DNA from: Pieris napi
Lineage: Eukaryota > Arthropoda > Insecta > Lepidoptera > Pieridae
Direction: 5' to 3'
NCBI RefSeq assembly: GCF_905475465.1
Contig: NC_062236.1
Span: forward strand, 10,178,001-10,242,000
Length of the DNA stretch: 64,000 nt
Shown piece after piece: positions 40,501 to 54,900 of this stretch; position 1 is the stretch's first letter; the number at the start of each line of letters is the position of its first letter. The translations under genes were made by a program, and so were the position numbers. The notes beneath the pieces were generated by a model. It was not told where the DNA came from, made no database searches, and was given only the letters and a program-made list of their open reading frames with translations.

Positions 40501-43001
40501 CCTTTACCCTGCATTAATGGAATGAAATATGAATCACATTCGATTTTTTTTGCATTGTAATAAATAATACTATACACTTGGCCTTACAATGAACAAGTTA
40601 ATTCAATTAACACTGACTGGAATGGAAAGACTTTTCTTAAGCGGATAATTTGCACAACAAAAATCTGTATTATATTAAATAGCAATCAAAGCGAAAAAAG
40701 TTTCTCATGTTAAGTGATTCTACCGCCCAATGGGCAGATTGCCAGGCTGACGAGAGTGTCCTTCTAAGCATTGGTTCAATTTTTTCTGTACTATTAACTA
40801 CCTAGTGAGAAATGATTTGTATTAGAAGAAAAAGTAGTCAAAAATTAAAAATATGCTTTTTTTAAATTTACCTGAGAGTACAACAGTGATAAATAAAACT
40901 ATAAATGACCCTGAGAACAGTCCCACTTTGAACGTAGTCCAGGGACTCTGCTGCTCTCCCAAAGGCGGGACACGCAACTTCTTCATTGCTTTTTGTCTGT
41001 CACCTCCTGCAATTAATATAAAAATAATTACAAATAAAATTTAATGAATCCAATCGAATTGAACTAGTTAATTAAGCTATAACATGTTTATCCTAGAATA
41101 TACGAATTAAGTCTAAGAGAGAAAATTACTCCTTTTCTGACATATATTGAGCCCTCTTGAGTAGCTCTCATAATTTGAATGGTATACACTTTAATGCGCT
41201 AATAAATATATTAAAGAAACATTTTCATAACAGACTAGGAGTAAGCTCTTCGTGTCAGGTTTTTAATTCCTAGGGCAAGTATGCCTTATTAGAAGTGCGA
41301 TTATTTACCAAAGTATCAGTCAAAGACAATAGAAAAGGGCATAAGATATGAAAGTAGATTTCAGATTGAAAGAACTTTTCATTTTTAGTTGCTATTCTAT
41401 ATATGTACTACTCTCACATTACCTTCAAGATCATTTGTGACGGTAGCCTCTGTGTCGCTGATCAATCTGTCGATGTCTTTATTTGTGTAAAAATGTGACG
41501 TCTCTACATGCTCTTCCCGCCATTGCGCCCCATTACTTACATTTAATAACTAAAATTAAATTATTAATTTGTTTAATTGATCACAAATGTTAAAAATCAT
41601 GTCACTAAAACTCAAGCAATATAATATACCTTATCATGTTTCTTCAATATCTTCCTAAATCCTGTATAATTTAAATTCTGGTAGTTTTGTAGTAGTATTA
41701 AACTAAGATAAAATTCGCTAAATGCCAGCTTTAATTCCTGTAATTTTCGTCGTGGTACTGCTTTTTTGCTATCACCTCCACTTTTTGGTTTCATTGTATC
41801 AAATCGAGATTTTAACTCACTCTGCAAAGTTGCATACTTTCTTGTTCCCTCTGCCAACTTTTCTAAAATGTTAAAATTACTCTTATTTCTTATTATTATC
41901 ATGATAATTTAAGCACAACTGCCACTAAAGCTACCATACCAGAATAAAATGTGTTGATTTTCTTTAGTTCCTCATCACAGTAATGAAAGAATGTTTCATC
42001 AAAGTTGGCAAAATGTCTAGACAATACTTCTGGCTCAACATTCTCTGCCGACGGGGCTTCCTCTACTGCTGTATACAACATGGCTTTCATTTCCTAAAAT
42101 ATCAAAACAATAAGTATCTTTTGTTTCTAGTTTTTTTATTAAAAGATTGGTAATAATTTTCCATCATGCTCTGCTCCAAGTCATCGTAAGTAAATAAAAT
42201 TGATTCACATAGATAATCACTTAATTTTAGGTGGCCTTTATCTCTATGCACTGTTGAATGAGATAAAGCAAAAGAATGCTTGCATTTTCTGCCCAGATAC
42301 TAAATTATAAACTGATATATTCTAAACAAAACATCATTATCTTAAGAAATAAATAATATTTATCATAAATTTTGATGATATATAATACAGTCATACTAAA
42401 AATAATACAATCTTATTAGTTGTTTTGTAAGTATTTAATAGTGAAAGGATGTTTATCAATTTCAAACGCAAAGGCACACATAACACTGTCAAACTATTTA
42501 TATAAACATTCACAATAATTAATTGCTTTTCTTCTTAAACAATTCTACACAGACAAAATTCCAGGAGTTATTGAGTTTCTAGACTTTTTTAAATTCCATA
42601 AAAATATGCTTAATCTTTTTATTTTATAATCTAGATATAAGATTTAATAAAATTATAAGTTTATGGTCATACAATCTCATTCAATCAGCAAATGTAATAC
42701 CAACCTTATTTAACTAACACATAAAGATAAGGCTTAAAACAATTTATTTAAAGGATTTACATGTGAATACATCATATTATGATAACCTTGATTCATTATT
42801 TTTCTTGAAACATGGCACTAAGTATAGTACAACTCCATAAAAATAATTAATACCTATCATAAAAAAGTTATGAATTTTGTACTATAGTAAATTGATTTAT
42901 ATAAATATATTTTTCTATAACTATATACATACCTCATAGTTAATATATTGTTTTCGCCATTCAGGCGTTATATGAGCGCTTAAATGTTCCGCGAACTTCA
43001 T
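34590..43001 (-). CDS. XPR1: XPR1-like phosphate exporter (SPX-EXS protein)
   Basis: Coding exons in reading order: 43001-42933, 42093-41940, 41862-41630, 41549-41423, 41006-40872, 39603-39357, 39025-38902, 38393-38246, 37592-37398, 36909-36737, 36094-35964, 35563-35408, 34707-34590. All phases agree, giving 669 residues (human XPR1 is 696). The family exports inorganic phosphate across the plasma membrane and senses inositol pyrophosphates through its SPX domain. The SPX domain covers about residues 1-180: start MKFAEHLSAHITPEWRKQYI, and the phosphate-sensing lysine cluster KILKKHDK at about 145-152. Several membrane segments follow from about residue 225. The EXS domain spans about 400-610, with RALVNIIPAWTRFWQCLRRY, EDLVLRFIW and FFRLENEHLNNCGKFRAVRD. 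The C-terminus is lysine-rich. It is named as a retrovirus receptor in vertebrates; that role is not implied here. Confidence 0.97.
34970..35305 (+). repeat. tRNA-derived SINE
   Basis: A box-like TAGCCTAGCGGTCTTATTA and a perfect B box GGTTCGATTCC (about 35028-35038) lie near the 5' end, as in an internal pol III promoter. A unique body follows (GTTCTAGGCCGAGGATGGCA), ending in a short A-rich tail. It lies in the last intron of the XPR1-like gene, in antisense orientation. Confidence 0.75.
38505..38645 (-). repeat. SINE 3' fragment
   Basis: Contains GGTATGCCTTAGAACC, CGACGGCGTGCGTCAGGCAC and a terminal CAGAAATCTGATGCC, matching the 3' part of the SINE family. In intron 7 of the XPR1-like gene. 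Confidence 0.5.
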
Positions 43002-43454
43002 TTTTGAGAATCTTCAAGGCGTCTATACCGTGTAAAAGTCTGAAAATCACTGTAGCGAATGCTCAATGCCTTATAAATTATACTAGAACAGGGGACAAAC
43101 TATCAAAGTATCTCTTTGTAAATAACAGTTTGTGTAACATGACATCATGAAAAGTACATCTATAACACAATGGAATGATTGATATCTACTTATATAAATA
43201 ACGAAGAGTCCGAAATCGATTTACATTTAATAACTCAACGGCGACCTTACTCTTAAGCGTAAAATTTCTAAAAAGTATCTGAAATCTTTTTGTATTTTGA
43301 CGTTTTTTTGGTATAAATGACATTTCTTTATCAGCTGTTTAATGACAATAAACTGTTTCAGTCTACGCACTACTAGATACTTAATATAAATTGTCGTCTT
43401 TTTTCTAAATTACTTCATAAATATAAAGAAAGTTTTAATAGAACAAACTTCCTT

Positions 43455-43829
43455 TTACATCTATAAAGATAATTTTTTATTATTATTTGTGGAGCATTGA
43501 AGGCTCCAAAACTACTGGACCGATTTAAAAAATCTTTTTTTTTTTTTTTTTTTTAATTTTATGGCCTGGTAACGAGACCTTTAAGCCAAGTCTTACTCTA
43601 GTCTTTCCTTGAGGAACATAGACTATAAAATATAATATAATATTGTCTTTGATTAACATAGATCATCTTTGATTAACGTCGGATAAATTTAAAATTATGT
43701 CAAATAGTTGTAAATTTATAATAATACATAACTTTAATCCGGTAAAAAGCGTTTTTCTTTTATATAATATAATGTTTTAATTTAATTTTTAATTAATAGG
43801 GCTTTGGCGAACATGGGACAATCCGCTAG
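43455..43829 (+). mobile_element. Possible Helitron-like repeat
   Basis: Contains a CTACTGGACCGATTTAAAAA block close to its left side, a run of about 20 T, and ends GGACAATCCGCTAG followed by T. This resembles the other Helitron ends here but lacks a clear hairpin, and its start is uncertain. It lies between the XPR1 and CSL4 genes. Confidence 0.35.
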
Positions 43830-44093
43830 TTTAATATGATTATATTTACTTTTATAGGTATTTGTATTATTGAAAGAAAGGAAAACTTTATTATTTGCAC
43901 ACAATAACAGAATATGTAGGTAAAATAAAGAGCACTACCCCCACACTAGGGTTCCCTGTGTCATGGGCAGCCAGTCTTTTCGTTTTGACATGATAACTAT
44001 ATATTTGTACATACATAACAAAAATTTATAAATAAACTATTTTTGTACTATATATTGAATAAAAAAACTAAAATTTTAATAAGTGTTTTATTT

Positions 44094-45098
44094 TTAACTC
44101 TTGCCCAATTCAGGTTGACTTGCAAAGACAAATTCTTTATTGATAGTTTCAGGTATTACTCTTGCTACTTTCCTGGGCTCTTTGTTTAATGTTGTAGGGC
44201 ACTGCATTTCAGACCAGCTGATTGGAACCATGCTTACTCCTTGTGGAGAACCTTCAGCAGTTGCAATTACGACACCAAGCTCATTTTCTGCAGTGGATAG
44301 ATGATAAGCATGCAGCTCTGTCATTGGTAACTGATTTTGTTTAAAGTAGTAAAAAATGGTAGTATCAAATACAATTAAATTTGTTCTATATAAAGCAACA
44401 TCATATTAAAAGCATACTATATTCCACTAAAAGTAATTGGATGTCATGTACACATTACTTGTCTGTCACTTTAAATAATAATATGAAATACTGTTGAAAT
44501 GATAATCATATCATATCGATCTAAGTATTAAACCTCAAAAATAGTTTGGTTAGTTTAAAAGGATACAACTCTTGCTAAAATAACATCCCCAGGTCTAAAG
44601 CACTTATAGGGATCAATTCTATCTTTATCCATATCTCTTATATCTTCCTTTTTCAGAATTCCTCTGTATGGCCTAGCTAACACTGTTGGACCCACACAAA
44701 GTATCTGGCATTGTACTAACCGGGAGTTTACAGCTATTACTCTTGCTGTAGCTATATCTCCCATTTGAGGAAGGACACTGGGGCTTTTTGGACTTTCTAT
44801 GGATAAAATATTCGCCTGAAAAGCAAAAAATATCAGTATATATTATAAATTTGTTTGTAAACCAAAAAAAATATAATTAATATCTCATATTTCTGGATAA
44901 ACTAACCTTTTTAACCTCATCATATTGTGTTTTCAATATTCCTGCAAGATACGTGTATATGTAACCATCTAATTCATATGTTCCAGCCCCTGACATAGTT
45001 TCTTTATTAGATGCACTTATGCGCATACCAGGTATACATATTTTAATATCTTCTGTCGTTTGTTTTGATTCTTCTTTATCTATTTCCATATTGTACAA
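44094..45098 (-). CDS. CSL4: Exosome complex component CSL4 (EXOSC1)
   Basis: Exons 45098-44907, 44815-44567 and 44330-44094 join in phase to a 225-residue protein (human EXOSC1 is 195). CSL4 is one of three S1/KH cap subunits of the RNA exosome, helping RNA entry and cofactor binding in nucleus and cytoplasm. The N-terminal domain carries CIPGMRISA and GAGTYELDGYIYTYLAG. The S1 domain spans about 79-150, with GDIATARVIAVNSR and YKCFRPGDVILARV. The C-terminal part has LSTAENELGVVIA, MVPISWSEMQCP and KEPRKVARV, all family signatures. The second donor is the least certain join: ending exon 2 at 44567 keeps phase 0 but makes the protein two residues shorter than relatives at that point. A second in-frame Met three codons into the protein is an alternative start. 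Confidence 0.93.
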
Positions 45099-45940
45099 CG
45101 TATTATAAGCTGATAGTATCTCTATGTTTTAAACTATGTTTATTATAAAGCATCTAAGACCAATTTACAGTTTTACACACGTTGGTGCTAAAGAATTTAA
45201 CCAAATAAAAATAGTAAATACGGCTAATAACTCTTAACCAATCAAGTAACAATAAACAAAACTGAAACTTGAAAGTTCTCACTTCGGTGTTGCCAACTAC
45301 AAAATATCCCCCTAGAACCAACTTCAAAATTTCGACTAAAAGCACCAAAAATTTGAGAGGTGATTTTAAATACGAGGTAAAAATACATTCATGTAGTATA
45401 AAACAGGTGTAATGTGGGTGCATTTTACATATATTAATGATTGCATTTCTTAACATTTCTTTCTTAAAATTTAGATTTTCTTAACTTAACTTTTCGTGGT
45501 ATCATTTTTTTGCCTTTCTTCATTTTCATTTCATACATAATTTAAAGAGCTTTTTGTCCTGTTTAATCGTTGAGCTATTATTTCGATCTTGGGTTATTAG
45601 TTATATAGCCACGCTTAGAGTTTACATTTGGTTTCGTTTATTGGTCGGGTTGGAACTTGGAAGTTGACATCCCTGACGCAGTAGTCATCGAGTCACAGCG
45701 CGAAGTATAACTTCCATATGTCAAAATCCACCGAGAGTGCTTCTCTGTTGGCACAGATTCACAAAGTTCTATAAACATATGAAGTGGGCCTTCACATTAC
45801 ACATAATCATATCACTAGTTAAACGTGTCACGTCAGCTAGTTTGACGTTGACATGCATGAAACTGCTTGCGTATTGTTATAATATTTCGGCAAAATTTTA
45901 AGAGAAAATAAATTATAATTGCGCTACAGTTGTCCTTAAA
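45099..45940. promoter_or_regulatory. Divergent promoter region shared by CSL4 and COPA
   Basis: The two start codons face away from each other with 841 bases between them and no other recognisable gene. The region must hold both transcription starts and 5' leaders. I see a CACGTCAG box near 45828-45835 and no convincing TATA box on either side. Sharing of control elements is inferred from the spacing only. Confidence 0.55.
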
Positions 45941-48900
45941 ATGTTGACAAAGTTTGAAACGAAGTCGGCGCGGGTAAAAGGAATTTCATTTCATGCTAAG
46001 CGTCCATGGGTCTTAGCTAGTTTACACAATGGTGTAATTCAGCTGTGGGATTATCGTATGTGCACTCTATTGGAGAAATTTGATGAACACGACGGCCCTG
46101 TTCGTGGGATCTGCTTCCATATTCAGCAGCCCTTATTTGTATCTGGAGGCGATGACTATAAAATCAAGGTTTGTTTTAGGGAACGTCAGAAACAACTGAC
46201 TTTACATGTTTCTTAGTTGCTCCTTAATTAATAAGGCTATAAAGTACAGGTTTATCGTTATCATATTATTAAAAAAGTGCATGTACCTTAATCGTAGGTA
46301 GTATAACCGTAATGTATATTCTATAGAAATGCACTAAACTACTTTTCATGCATGCATGACACACCCTCTAGACAACTTTCAGTGTTCTGGAACTACTGCT
46401 GTATAATTAATAATCAATAAATATGAATCTATACTTATTATACATAAGTTGAATTGGTGCTTTCGTAGGTGCTATTATTGAGTTTCATATTTGGGGAGCT
46501 TTTTACATTCTTGTAAAATTAATATAATTAATGAAAGAGAATGAAACACAAACTTATTAGAGTAATAACTTCTAGGATAATCTAACACACCTTCACCATA
46601 CCTTTTACATCTTTGATGTCTAATTTATTTTTCTTTTAATATTAGATATGGAATTACAAGCAAAGAAGATGCCTTTTCACCCTTTTAGGGCATTTGGATT
46701 ATATTAGGACTACATTCTTTCACCATGAGTACCCTTGGATTCTTAGTGCTTCAGATGATCAGGTTTGATACATACTATACTATAAATATAATTATAAATC
46801 ATTATACATGATGTGTTATTTCTGATAGATTGTGTAGTTCTTTAATACTGTTAAGCATACTCATAAAAATAAGTTGTAGCTTTTAAATCCATCATCATAT
46901 ACATCATCTTTCCCTACACTTGGAAATTGCTTACAGCTTCATTATAGGTAACCTTTTTCAGACTATTAGGATTTGGAACTGGCAATCCCGGCAATGTATA
47001 AGTGTTCTCACAGGCCATAACCACTATGTGATGTGTGCACAATTCCACCCCACTGAAGATCTACTTGTGTCGGCTTCATTGGACCAGTCGGTCCGTGTTT
47101 GGGACTTCTCAGGGTTGAGAAAAAAAAGTGTGGCTCCTGGACCTAGTGGCCTGGCTGATCATTTGAGGAACCCACAGGCAACTGATTTGTTTGGACAGGT
47201 AAACTTCTATCACTACTTCTGTTTTTTTAACAATTTTGTGTTGCCTGGAATACAAGTAATAATAAGGTTTTCTTAGACAAAACTCTATTCATCTTGTTTG
47301 ATAAGTTGTCTATCACTTTCCAGCTTCCAAAAAATCTTACCAGACCAAACCCCACTCTACCTATTGTCTACAGATCATTGTATGCAAATAGTCTGTTACT
47401 ACATGTATGTAAACTATCTATGAAATTCAATTTTTGTATGTTTGTCTTCTGTGTTTGTAAATATTTCATCCAATTATGATGAACATGGGATTTGTGTATG
47501 CCTACAAAGGGGCTTGGCAAAAAATGCAATGGGTGTAACGTGGCAGTATCTCCAACTATATTAATTAATTGTATATGACAGGCAGATGCAGTTGTCAAAC
47601 ATGTACTAGAAGGCCATGACCGAGGAGTAAACTGGGCAGCATTCCACCCTAAATTACCATTAATAGTTTCTGCTGCAGATGACAGACAAGTCAAGCTGTG
47701 GAGAATGAATGATGCTAAGGTAATTATATATGGTAATAATAAAAAAGATTTGCCACATTTTTAAATACTTAAGCCAGAAGCACCATTATAAAAAAAAATA
47801 AGTTCTATATAATATGTGTCTTTCTTGTTCAGTTGCGATATCATATGTTTAATATATAAGTGTGTATAAACAGGAACAAAGAAAAATTATCTGTAAAAAA
47901 GATGCACAATTGTTTCTACAGTATCCAAACTTACGATTAAAAAAATTACTTTATTACCAAGCCATTGGTGAGATGATAATTAAATATTTTATTTAAATAA
48001 TTTTTAGAGAAATATATTTTACTTATATTTTCATTTCAGGCATGGGAGGTAGACACATTCCGTGGTCACTACAACAACGTATCATGCGCACTTTTCCACG
48101 CGCGAAACGAGCTTGTAGTGTCCAATAGTGAGGACAAATCAATCCGAGTATGGGATTTGCCGAAACGTGTCTGCATGAATACATACCGACGAGAGCATGA
48201 ACGGTTAGTACAGCAACGTTTACTTTTAAGATGACGGCAATTCATTCAGTCAATATATGTGATATGTGTTTGTGGGAGAAATCACACAATCCTAATTATT
48301 AAGGAATTCATATTTCATCATTCGAAGACATGCTTAAATATTGCATATTTGTTTCAAATATATTAGGAAAGTGAAACGAACAACATACATATCTGTCAAG
48401 GAGTAGGTTTTAGGCTTAGCATAGCATAGTTTATTATTTACTTTAAAAATTGGACCCGAACATGAGTTGCATATTAGTGAAATATATAAATATATTAAAA
48501 TAAACTATAAAAATCTCTTTAATTCCATTAAAATGTATAATATAATAAGCTTAAAAATATGGAATTATAGTCAAGTAATTTTCAAATTAATTGCAGGTAT
48601 TGGGTGCTATCATCCCATCCAACATTGAATTTGTTTGCGGCGGGACACGACGCCGGTATGATTCTCTTCAAGCTGCGAAGAGAAAGACCAGCATACGCTG
48701 TTCATAATAACATGCTCTTCTACATTAAAGAGAAGTAAATAACTTTAGATATAAACAAAAAAAAATTTGGACTGTATTTCAGTTAAAAAAAAATCTTTTG
48801 CTATATATTTTGAAATAGTAAAATTTATAGTACTTAAGTTTTGTTATTTTTGTTTTAGACAATTGCGTAAACTGGACATGCAGACGAATAAAGATTCCCC

Positions 48901-51900
48901 TGTAATGGAAATCAAGGGTAGCGGAAGATTTCAACCACACAGGTAAACTTTCAATTCCTAACAGTTAAGAAGAATAGGAATTCAACTTAGTGAACGATAA
49001 ACATTTCGTCGTGATCGTAGAACAATGTCGGATTTGAAAAAAATCCAAAATCCACTTTTTATCATATTTCAATATTAAAAATAAGAATATAAAAAAATCC
49101 ATGTGTTTTAAATTTCAAATTAATCAGTGGGTTAAGTGACGGATTTGATAGAAAGATGTGATTTTTCTAGAACATTGTGTATTAATGTTATTATTTTTAT
49201 TTTGTTTCAAAACAAACCCTTTTGTCTGTTCGTATGCCAATTTTCATAATAACAGAATATGAATTAAAATAGTTATGACAAAAACTAACATGGTTATATT
49301 ATTTTGAAATTGCTTCCCTGTAAAGTTTAGTATTTGTCAGATCCGTCACTATTCTACGACTATGACGATTTATTCTGAATAACTTTGAGTCTATCCTTAA
49401 TCTTAGTTATAGAGGTATTAAACCATAATGTATATTGTCGAGGTATTCTTAGGCTGTAAAATATGTACTGAATTTACTTGCAACTATTTTGACCTAGTCA
49501 GATTGCAAGCAATTTGGGCCTTGAAGGGAAGGAAACACAAATTTTATCGAGTTAGGTTTTCTAATTAAAGCGGTGTTAACTAAATTTTGCAGTATGTCTC
49601 TAAACCACGCTGAGTTCAGCATGTTACTCACGTGGCGCATTGGGGATAATTGGACGTACGAATTGTACCAAGTCCCAAGGGAAGGGGGCGATGCGACTTC
49701 AGAGCCAGAGAAGGGACAGGCGACCGCTGCCGTTTGGATCGCCAGGAATCGCTTTGCTGCGCTTGAGAAGAATAATCAGGTAGGAATAAACTTCGATACC
49801 CGCTGATACGATGATTTTTATATGGGTAGCTTAGAAGGCTGCTTGCTTTTAAGGATAAATGTATGTTCCATAGAGGTATGGATGAAAAATTAAAAGCCTA
49901 GAAACTGCAATACAAAAAGTAATAAAAAACCAACTTCATATATCTGTCAACTGAAAATAAAATAAATAATATAATTTATTATTTTCGTAAATTGTCGATT
50001 TCAGAAATGCGTTGTACATCACTAAAATAACTGAACCGATTGTGTTAAAACTGACTGTTCCCTAAATTAAAATATACCTGATTTAAGGTTAAAAAAAATA
50101 GTTGACTGAAAAGTCAGTTTACGGACGATAGTTTAACATGACAACCTCATAACAAAACATTGATGAAATGATTGCATACGTAAGTCTTCGAGTTGATTAG
50201 CGATAGATGCGGCGCATGCGTACTATGACCGTAACGGGCCATTGAGCATAACGGGACAGTGGTTCATCGATTTATTAGACGTTGACACATCAAAAATATT
50301 CCTAACAAAGTTCGGATGCAGCTTACAAACATACATACACATAATTAAACTTAGCACATTGGAATCTTAAATAGCAACAGATTAACACAACAACTTATAA
50401 GATAAGTTACTATACTTATACTATACTATAATACAATTTAAACGTTTCGAACAAGTAACATCTAAAAGTTATTTAATAGCCAGGTTTCTAATATAATGAT
50501 TTTAACCATCAAAATCTGTCAAACCCTAAGTAAATGTAATTTATAAAACCATAAAAATATATTCAGTCCAATTAATTAATTAAACCTTATTCTATTGTTG
50601 CATAGGTCTATAGATAAGACTCTTCTGAGGTACAATAAAAAAGCAAAAATTAGCAATTTCACCTTTTTAACTAAAGTCCTTTATCTCTTTTCATCACAGC
50701 CAAAAATAATTTTAAAGAAAGAGACAAAAGTACTTTAGTTAAAAGAATATAATTAGACTGATTTTATCAACAAATATTTATTTACTTCATATTTCTTTTC
50801 AGCTGATTATCAAAAACCTAAAGAACGAAGCATCAAAGAAGACAGCCACTCCCAACTGTGATGAAATAATGTATGCGGGTACTGGTATGCTGTTTTTGCG
50901 AGAACCAGATTGCGTACAACTATTGGACGTGCAACAGAAGACAATTGTTGGTTCTGTAAGTTACACTTAATCTATGTAATTCTTATAAAAAAAAAAATTG
51001 AATACTTTAGAATAACGATTGGAAGTAACAATAATAATACACAATTATTCATATTAATCTAGTTTAAGACCTCACAGTCATTAATAGAGTTAATATACAT
51101 ATGTAGATTTAATATTTATAATATTATATATACACTAGCGACCCGTCCCGGCTTCGCACGGATGCACATTTATTTTTTAAACATTTTTGTAGATATTGAT
51201 ATGTTCTTTAATATTGTGCAACATTTTTTTTTCTATCATTCATCAATAGTTTTTGCAGGGCATTCCATAAAAGATATTTAAAAGGCATTTTAGTAGGGAT
51301 CCTTATTTTTTTCTTGCAATTAAAATTAATAATATTAAGATATTAATCAGTGACATTGTATGCAATTCAAAAGGTGAATTTTTATAATCGGTCCAGTACT
51401 TTTTGAGCCATTTCGTTACAAACATACTTATATACATATCTTTTATCTTTATAAAATAAGTATAGATAATATTTTAATTATTAAAAAAAAATCCAGGCCG
51501 AATTGATTCATTCTTTAGTTAAAAGTTGGTAAAAAATATGGCATACGTATATTTCAATTTTTATCTAAAAGTAAGTTAAACGTAATTAACTGTGCTCTTA
51601 ATTCTTCATAACAAATGCATATATATAGATATAATTATTTTATCAAAAACATAGTATTTTATTTTTTAAATTTGTATCACGTTAGAATGCTTCTTTAAAA
51701 AGACGTCAATAACAGTTCGAAATAAATACATTTATCACCATCCTAATTATATATTTTTTCCTATATTGTAGGTAAAAATCCCAAAATGCCGCTACGCAAT
51801 ATGGAACTCTGATATGACTTTAGTGGCATTTTTAAGCAAACACACAGTGACCATTTGCACAAAGAAACTTCAGCAATTGTGCTCAATCACAGAGGGTGCT

Positions 51901-54900
51901 AGAGTAAAGTCTGGTGCGTTTGATGACTCCACCCCTCAGCCAGTGTTCATATACACTACGTCTAACCATATTAAGTACTGCTGCAAAGATGGGTAAGCTC
52001 ATACATATTTGGTTCGTTTAGGTTTTTTTTTTTTAAATTGTTAAAAATTACGTTAAAAATTGTTTTCGTTTTGATGTCAACAACGTGTTTAAACGTGTGT
52101 CTGTTGTGAGTTTGTGTCAGTAACCGTGTTTAGATATTTTATACGAAGTGTGGGCTATTTATTTTTATAAAACACATAATGAGACCAGGAATTTTAATAT
52201 TTGGGAGGTCTAGCCTTATCCAATACTAGTGATCTTTTTGTGATACTTGGTAATGGATCGCAATTAATTTTGTAAGAGTATAAAATGTTATATATATTTG
52301 TTAAACCCTAATTAATAAAATTTTAGTGACTACGGGATAATACGGACGCTGGATGTGCCCGTATACGTAGTGAAAGTGATGCCGCAAGAGGGTGCAGCTA
52401 AAGTTGTTTGTTTGGATCGTGAGGCGAGACCAAAAATACTTACAATCGATCCCACGGAATATAGGTAAGATTATCTAGAATATTTGTTGACAACAACAAC
52501 TGAATTATTATTTAAATCTTAAAGATATTCCTATTAAACTAGTCAATCCTAATTCATCGCGTACAAGTCCAACTTAATAATTAGAATCTAATTTAGAATC
52601 TCCCAAATAAATGTAAATTTGTTATACCTTCATTTCTGTTCTCTCATAGCTCAAATTGTATACGCCAACATGACAGTTTATTTGAGAATGACAGCTCGGT
52701 CACGTGACCACTTCTATATAAATACGTTTTCATTAGTGGTTCACGCCTGTAACAAAGCGATTTTGTCTCAAACTCAGATTTTCGATACATTACTTTGTAA
52801 TACTTCAATTATATTAATAATGGTGCAAATATCGAAATGAGTCGCTTGTTCATTAAAGTTAGCGTAATTATTTAAATATGTCTGCCCCCGAGATTGTGGA
52901 ATTTTCTAGAGAAAAAATTATACGTTATGGTCTACAGACTTTATCATGATCGAAAGGTATATATTATGTACTTATATCATATTTATTATAGGTTTAAACT
53001 GGCCCTGGTGACGCGTCAATACGATCAAGTACTACACATGGTACGAACGGCCAAATTGGTGGGACAGAGCATCATTGGCTACTTGCAGGAGAAAGGTATT
53101 CTATAAATATTTTACGTACTAATTAAAATATTATTATTTAGCATTTTTTATTGATTTATTTCTTTCTTTGTTGTTTCTGGATGTTTTTTTTCTAGCTCCG
53201 TATTCACGCTAAAACAGCTTTTTAATTTTAAAATTACTTGTTATGTGCGCTTCATGTTTATAAATGCCTAAATAGGTGCAAATATGTGATAAATATAATG
53301 CACGCGTATGTATAAAGAACTTCCAGATTTCATTCGGAGCATAGTGTACGTAATAGTTGCACCTCCTAATAAAAATAGTAAAACTGTGTCAGACAATATC
53401 GTCTGTTCACATCTTTGATGGCATAAGTCGCAGTAAATTTAAATTTAGAAGCATTTTTTACTGACGTTAATAAGTGTAAATCGCGTTACCAATAGAAATG
53501 AATTATGTTATGGTAATTCCTTCCTTTCTCGACAATAACCGTGAATAAAAAGCGCGTATACGTTCCTACTTATTCTAACTTCTGTCATACTTTCAACATT
53601 GCGGTGCCAGCATTGCTATCTCCAATTACAAAACCCGTGAGCTCGACATGATTTAAATCTGTTTAAATGATTTCATAGGTTACCCTGAAGTGGCACTTCA
53701 TTTTGTAAAAGATGCCCGTACACGTCTGTCTTTGGCACTACAATGTGGGAACATCGAAGTCGCGTTGGAAGCGGCTAAGAGCATAGACGAGCCAGATGCG
53801 TGGGACCAGTTGGCCAAAGCCGCACTTGCTACTGGTAATCATCAGGTAAACTATATTTTTATAAGTATTTGTTATTCTTCAATATTATTACGAGTTACAT
53901 AGTAATACTGTGATGTCTAAATAATCTCTAGATGCTAGTTTAATTGTAATAGCTTCATTATTTCTTATGATACCTTTTAATTAATTGTACAATTCTTTGT
54001 TTATTTTTGTTAAATTATACACGCATTTTCCCTATAGTGTTTCTTTTACCGTTACTGTAGGGTGAACTCTTAATTCAAAGAGTTGTTTTTCAATAAATAA
54101 ATAAATGATTAAGGCTATTAAACATACTCGTTATATGTAAATAGTTTTTACTATTATGTCGATCGTCACTTGAAGTTTCTTAGCTTTTTTTTCGTTACTA
54201 CATATCTAGATTTAATGTAATAATAACAATATACACCCCAAAATAAAAACTAAATCGACCTTATTGTATAATCTAACAAAGTGCACTTGCGTCTCTTTCT
54301 TTTAAATTGTGTTTTCGCTGTTGTAAAAAGAGATAGATGAGTACGTAAGTTAAAACGGCGCAATAGGACTGATTTTATAAAATCTGTATATTTTTATTTT
54401 GTTACAGATCGTAGAAATGTGTTACCAACGCACAAAGAACTTTGACAAGTTGTCATTCCTGTATTTGATTACTGGCAACCTCGAAAAGCTGCGAAAGATG
54501 ATGAAAATCGCTGAAATACGCAAAGACGTGTCTGCGCAGTTCCAGGGCGCACTTTTACTTGGAGACGTCAAAGAGAGAATAAGACTGTTGAAGAATGCCG
54601 GACAGGTGATTAAAATATTGTTTTATAATTTTGTTATTATTCACATTACTTGCGAATGCAATTGTAAATCGTGAATAAATTAGATTAATCGGAAATATAT
54701 TTTCAATACATCTCACTTTTCTGCCCGAAAATATTTCTCAGGAATTTTCGAAATATATATTATTTAAGAATCACTGTAATAGCTAATACATATTAATTAC
54801 TACCATTTACTAGGGATCTCATGTCAATGTTGAATAATGTTATCTTTTTATATAAAAATCCCTATTAAAGTTTTTTTTTAAATTTAGGAATGTGTAATCC

